Assembly: GCA_037439705.1 (NCBI GenBank)
Contig: JBBIVP010000013.1
Coordinates: 2,314 to 21,444 of the forward strand
DNA from: JBBIVP01 sp037439705 [NCBI: bacterium]
GTDB lineage: Bacteria > JBBIVP01
Length of the DNA: 19,131 nucleotides
Direction: 5' to 3'
Shown: positions 16,172-19,131 of the stretch, one piece after another
How positions within the stretch are numbered: the stretch's first letter is position 1
Layout of the letters: every line of letters begins with the position of its first letter
Position numbers and translations under genes: made by a program
Notes under the pieces: generated by a model
Database searches by the model: none
The model's input: only the letters and a program-made list of their open reading frames with translations
Told to the model about the DNA's origin: nothing

Positions 16172-18066
16172 AAATGCTTTGTCTTGCAAAAGTAAAATTT
16201 GATCTGAGAGATCCTGATGAACTTTATTTTTCGCAAAGGGAAATTGATAAATTGTTGGGTATAAAAACAAAGTCTGTAAGGACCATCGCTTCCCTCACCA
16301 AAGAGAGGCGATTTAACTTACTTGATGATGAAGTTATTCATTTGATTAATCGGTTAGTGTATCTGGGCGAGGGACAAGGGTTTTTAGCAGAAATGCCTGT
16401 GAGGGAAATGATAAACACAATAAAGAGGGCAACCTTCTTCAGGGAAATTTATGTGATTTTCGAAAGCAGTAATAATGAGGTGCTAAGTTGGCTAACTAAA
16501 ATTGGAGTGCCGATCAGCTCAGAACAATTAGAGAACAGGGTAATAGAACCAAATCCTTACACTCAGATTTTTTTTAAAAGATTTAGGAAAAGAAAACAAA
16601 TTAGTAGCGATTAGATTCCTGCCATTTCAAACGCTATTTGAATATGTAACCGAAGTAAAGAAACTTCCCGCGGTTGTTTTCCGTCCAAAAAACATCAAAA
16701 ATTGGGAAGAATATTTTAAAGAAAAAGAGACCGGGATTGAGAAAGGGATAAACGAACTTCTTAAACATCTAAAGATGGGGTATTATCGCTCTCCTCACTT
16801 TGGATTGGGAAAAGAACATATTGGAGATTTTATAGATTGGGCCTCCACTGACCTGAGGAAACCTTTTCTTCATTACCTCCATAAATATAAAGGAAAAGGT
16901 GATCCGAGAATATCTCGCGCCCTAATAAATCTGCTTGATGTTAAGGAAGGGGATATTATCCTTGATCCCTTTGTTGGTTCTGGTGCGTTTGTTGCTGACG
17001 CCCCGACTATGGGAATAAATGCTATTGGAATAGAGATATTAAATATAGGTAAGATGATAGCGGAGGTAAAATGTAATCTGGGAATAAATATTGGAAAACT
17101 TCGCCAAGCTATAATTAAGCTATTTGAATACATTGATAATAACCGTCATCTCTCTCAACAGAACGGAAAAAACGAATTGACTCAGTTAAAGGAGAGGATA
17201 AGAAAACATACTGCTAATAGCGGTGCGTATAAAAGGATTGAACCTCATTTAGAGAAGATATTTTTGCTAAAGAAATTTATAATAGAGGAAATAGAAGATG
17301 ATGAGATAAGAAAGTTTCTTTTAATTCTTTTGAGTCAACAGATCGTTGAATACTCAGAGAAAAATAGGGCTTGGGATTTCGTAAATTCTTTCAAATCGTA
17401 TATAGAGGATAGGTATTTGGTTTTATACTCAACCCAGAAATTGGCCGAGATACTTGGTGTGAATTTGGATAGTGGCAAGGTGAAAATAATTAGAGGGGAT
17501 TCCACAAATATGTCAATGTTGAAGGACAATTCTATTGATGGCATACTTACTTCCCCACCCTATTTTGACGCCTTGAATTACATTGGGAACAACAAAATAT
17601 CAATTCTAGTCCTCGGTCTAGAGGAAGACCTTATGTGGGGCTCCACAAAAGACTTCTACGAGGCAAAACATAGAAATGAACCCAAATATGATACTTTGCC
17701 TCTATTTGTCAGTGATAAATATTTTTCAATAGAACTTCCTTCTTCAAGTTTATATCTTATAGAATTACTTCAAAAATCCCAAAGAACATATAAAGCAGAA
17801 GTAGTTGAAAATTATCTCAAGATGATGAAACTTTCATTTGAAGAATGTTACCGAGTATTAAAAGTTAGCAAATATTATCTTATGGTGATTAGTAAGTATC
17901 ATTCTTGGACAATAAATGGTAAAAAAAAGTTATTGAAACCTCGCCTATATTAGCAGACTTGGGAAAATCAGTTGGATTTAGAATAGTTGATGTTATAGAG
18001 CACGGTTTATCAAAAGCAGATGAAGGTAAAATTGTGGTGGAAGATATATTAGTTTTTCAAAAATGA
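16168..18066 (+). pseudogene. DNA amino-methyltransferase (SPPY type), split by two homopolymer frameshifts
   Basis: Three frame segments form one enzyme of about 632 residues. Segment 1 (ATG 16168 to T8 at 16568-16575) carries an N-terminal domain with ELYFSQREIDKLLGIK. If one T is skipped the frame runs openly as KDLGKENKLVAIRFLPFQ into segment 2, which includes ATG 16775. Segment 2 has motif I DPFVGSGAF (from 16964), the MGINAIGIEI strand and motif IV TSPPYFDALNY (SPPY at 17552-17563), typical of N4-cytosine or N6-adenine methylases. At A8 (17921-17928) it runs into a false end. The -1 frame continues as VIETSPILADLGKSVGFRIVD and VVEDILVFQK to TGA 18064-18066, a usual methylase end. Probably the partner of the HinP1I-like gene. 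A AAA AAG at the second shift is also a dnaX-type slippery heptamer. Confidence 0.8.
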
Positions 18067-18188
18067 AACGCAAAATTGAATGTAACCCAAGAAAAATTGG
18101 GACAAGAACAAGTGCGTTTGGCTCTCCGGGAAGGATTAATTATGATTCTACTCCTCCTTCATCATTCACTTCTTTACCATCTTTTTAA
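18063..18188 (+). pseudogene. Truncated ORF resembling the N-terminus of a second methylase-type protein
   Basis: ATG 18063 overlaps the methyltransferase stop by ATGA and encodes 41 residues. The part TRTSAFGSPGRINYDSTP recalls the short pattern (SFGxxxRxxHDSSxFY) that I remember from the start of some amino-methyltransferases or their partner genes. After about residue 31 the sequence becomes Ser/Pro-rich and ends at TAA, so the downstream body seems lost by deletion or rearrangement. The coupling suggests it was the next gene of the restriction-modification operon. The assignment is tentative. Confidence 0.35.
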
Positions 18189-18192
18189 ATCA

Positions 18193-18414
18193 CTAAAAAC
18201 CTTTAATTCCCATTCCTATTAACGTACTCTCAATCACCAAAAATACAACCTCCTCATTCAATTTTACCCCCTTCAACTTAAACTTCCAACCTTCTTCCCC
18301 ATAGTGATCATGTATATGTGTGTCTACAAAAAATTTGTTGAGTTTCAAGTATGGGATTATTATAATAACATCAAAAAATAAGGAGGTGTAGCAGGGGGAA
18401 TGCAGATGATGTAA
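18193..18414 (-). pseudogene. Orphan minus-strand coding fragment, unknown family
   Basis: The minus strand is open for about 73 codons, with TAG at 18195-18193 and an upstream in-frame stop at 18417-18415. The stretch from about 18370 reads DVIIIIPYLKLNKFFVDTHI, then HDHYGEEGWKFKLKGVKLNE and EVVFLVIESTLIGMGIKGF. This has alternating hydrophobic strands and a sensible composition, and it explains the unusually pyrimidine-rich plus strand here. No ATG or GTG start with an SD is in frame (TTG at about 18345 is possible), so it looks like the 3' end of a gene whose 5' part was replaced. I do not recognise the family. Confidence 0.35.
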
Positions 18415-18956
18415 TTAAAAAGGTAAAGGAAGCAGCTAAAAGTGTCTGGAATGATCTCAAGGGGAGTTGGCCGGAATCAATTTATCAGAAAGCAATGGAA
18501 GTAGCGTTAAGGGAGTGCGGTATAATTTTTGAAACGCAGAGAATTATACCTGTGTTTTACAGAGAGAATAACAGGGAATATTGTGTTGGTGAAGCAATTC
18601 CTGACCTGATTGTCTGGGTTGAATCAGAGACGAAAAGAACAGCGATAGTAGTTGACCTGAAGGCTGACCAAAATATAAAAGAAGAACATGCAAGGCAGGT
18701 TCAGAAATATATTGAATCACTGGAAAAACGCTTGAAGAGAAATGAAGAGGTTCATACTAAAGGACTTATAATTAATTTTGCTAAAGGAAGCGGTAGGCAA
18801 ATACCGAAAAAACTTTTTGAAGAAAAGGAGGGACCTGAAATCTTCTCCGTTGAAAAATCCCAAAATATTTCAGAAATGCTCAAAAAAAGTGAGGAAAAAG
18901 GGAGGAGCAATAAAAAACCAGTGAAAAAAACAGGGAGCGAGGAAGATAGGAGGTGA
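18402..18956 (+). CDS. GxxExxY-family / PD-(D/E)xK-like protein with uncertain start
   Basis: The only ATG in frame (18495) falls after the family's signature GSWPESIYQKAM (18462-18497, G-x3-E-x2-Y), so the true start must be upstream. The frame is open back past DDVIKKVKEAAKSVWNDLKG with no ATG or GTG; AGGAGG (18381-18386) and AGGGGG (18393-18398) lie ahead. A single extra base after ATG 18400 would give MADDVIKK. From ATG 18495, IPDLIVW (Asp37) and VVDLKAD (Asp54, Lys56) form a PD-x(n)-D-x-K nuclease-like core, followed by QVQKYIE and GLIINFAKG. The Lys/Glu-rich tail (about 125-153) is low complexity. Small proteins of this type are of unknown function, often in accessory DNA. The core family is likely; whether the gene is expressed is doubtful. 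Confidence 0.6.
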   Translation, partial: ADDVIKKVKEAAKSVWNDLKGSWPESIYQKAMEVALRECGIIFETQRIIPVFYRENNREYCVGEAIPDLIVWVESETKRTAIVVDLKADQNIKEEHARQVQKYIESLEKRLKRNEEVHTKGLIINFAKGSGRQIPKKLFEEKEGPEIFSVEKSQNISEMLKKSEEKGRSNKKPVKKTGSEEDRR

Positions 18957-19131
18957 TATTAAAGAAGGAGGATAAAGACGGGATTGATTGTAGAATCTGA
19001 TTTTAGGGATAGAGGGATAACAGGGGTATATTGTAGAGCAAAATTGAATTCCATCCTTAAGGAGAAGGTTCAAAAATAGATAACAACTTTACAGAAAGTC
19101 CTGCCAACAGATTTAACATGATTTGAGATTT
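18957..19131 (+). other. Window end, no secure gene
   Basis: AAGGAGG at 18965-18971 is an SD-like site. The only frame after it is TTG 18984 to TAG 19077-19079, about 31 codons (LIVESDFRDRGITGVYCRAK...), at poor spacing. It contains GVY but no following YIG, so I do not call a GIY-YIG domain. I see no terminator, repeat or RNA gene here. Confidence 0.3.

Noticed and set aside
18984-19079. Possible GIY-YIG nuclease start (GVYC)
   Set aside because: Only 31 codons, with no YIG motif, poor SD spacing and a TTG start; nothing beyond three residues supports it.
15060-19131. Insertion sequence, transposase, att site or CRISPR array explaining the decayed island
   Set aside because: I found no transposase motifs, no inverted terminal repeats, no tRNA end and no regularly spaced repeats in this stretch.

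Overview
The window is AT-rich bacterial DNA with heavy use of AGA/AGG arginine codons and tightly packed, often overlapping genes. A hydrogenase-maturation gene and rubrerythrin point to an anaerobic or microaerophilic life. A TonB-type protein and LapA/LapB-type domains point to a Gram-negative (two-membrane) envelope. The codon bias would fit a thermophile, but that is inference, and I do not assign a lineage.

Layout. 1-1235 (+): the 3' part of hypE, then a TonB-family protein. 1260-2637 (-): a DUF438/hemerythrin/PAS sensor-like protein, preceded by a tiny frameshifted ORF and a good sigma70-type promoter. 2676-6237 (+): a two-gene unit of an ARPP-1-type protein overlapping, by a TTGA junction, a Ser/Thr protein kinase fused to a UvrD/Rep-type helicase. 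6299-7887 (+): a LapA-LapB fusion and a small membrane protein. 7918-9811 (-): rubrerythrin followed by an acyl-CoA dehydrogenase, behind a near-consensus promoter. 10012-15059 (+): full-length SMC overlapping an AMP phosphorylase-like enzyme, again by TTGA.

From about 15.06 kb to the end the character changes. Density of intact genes drops and nearly every coding stretch is damaged. There are two tiny ORFs, the second looking like the first two dozen residues of a lost gene. Next is a HinP1I-like type II restriction endonuclease with an in-frame TAA near its C-terminus, then an SPPY-type DNA amino-methyltransferase split by two homopolymer frameshifts (T8 and A8). These are followed by a 41-codon ORF resembling the start of a further methyltransferase-type gene, an orphan minus-strand fragment, and a GxxExxY-type PD-(D/E)xK-like protein whose start codon is missing from the frame. 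I read this as a decaying restriction-modification/defence island. Phase variation or sequence error at the homopolymers are live alternatives.

The best candidate for an undescribed system is the ARPP-1 plus kinase-helicase pair. It has intact catalytic motifs in both enzyme halves, its own putative promoter and a translationally coupled junction. A role in nucleic-acid surveillance or phage defence is inference only.
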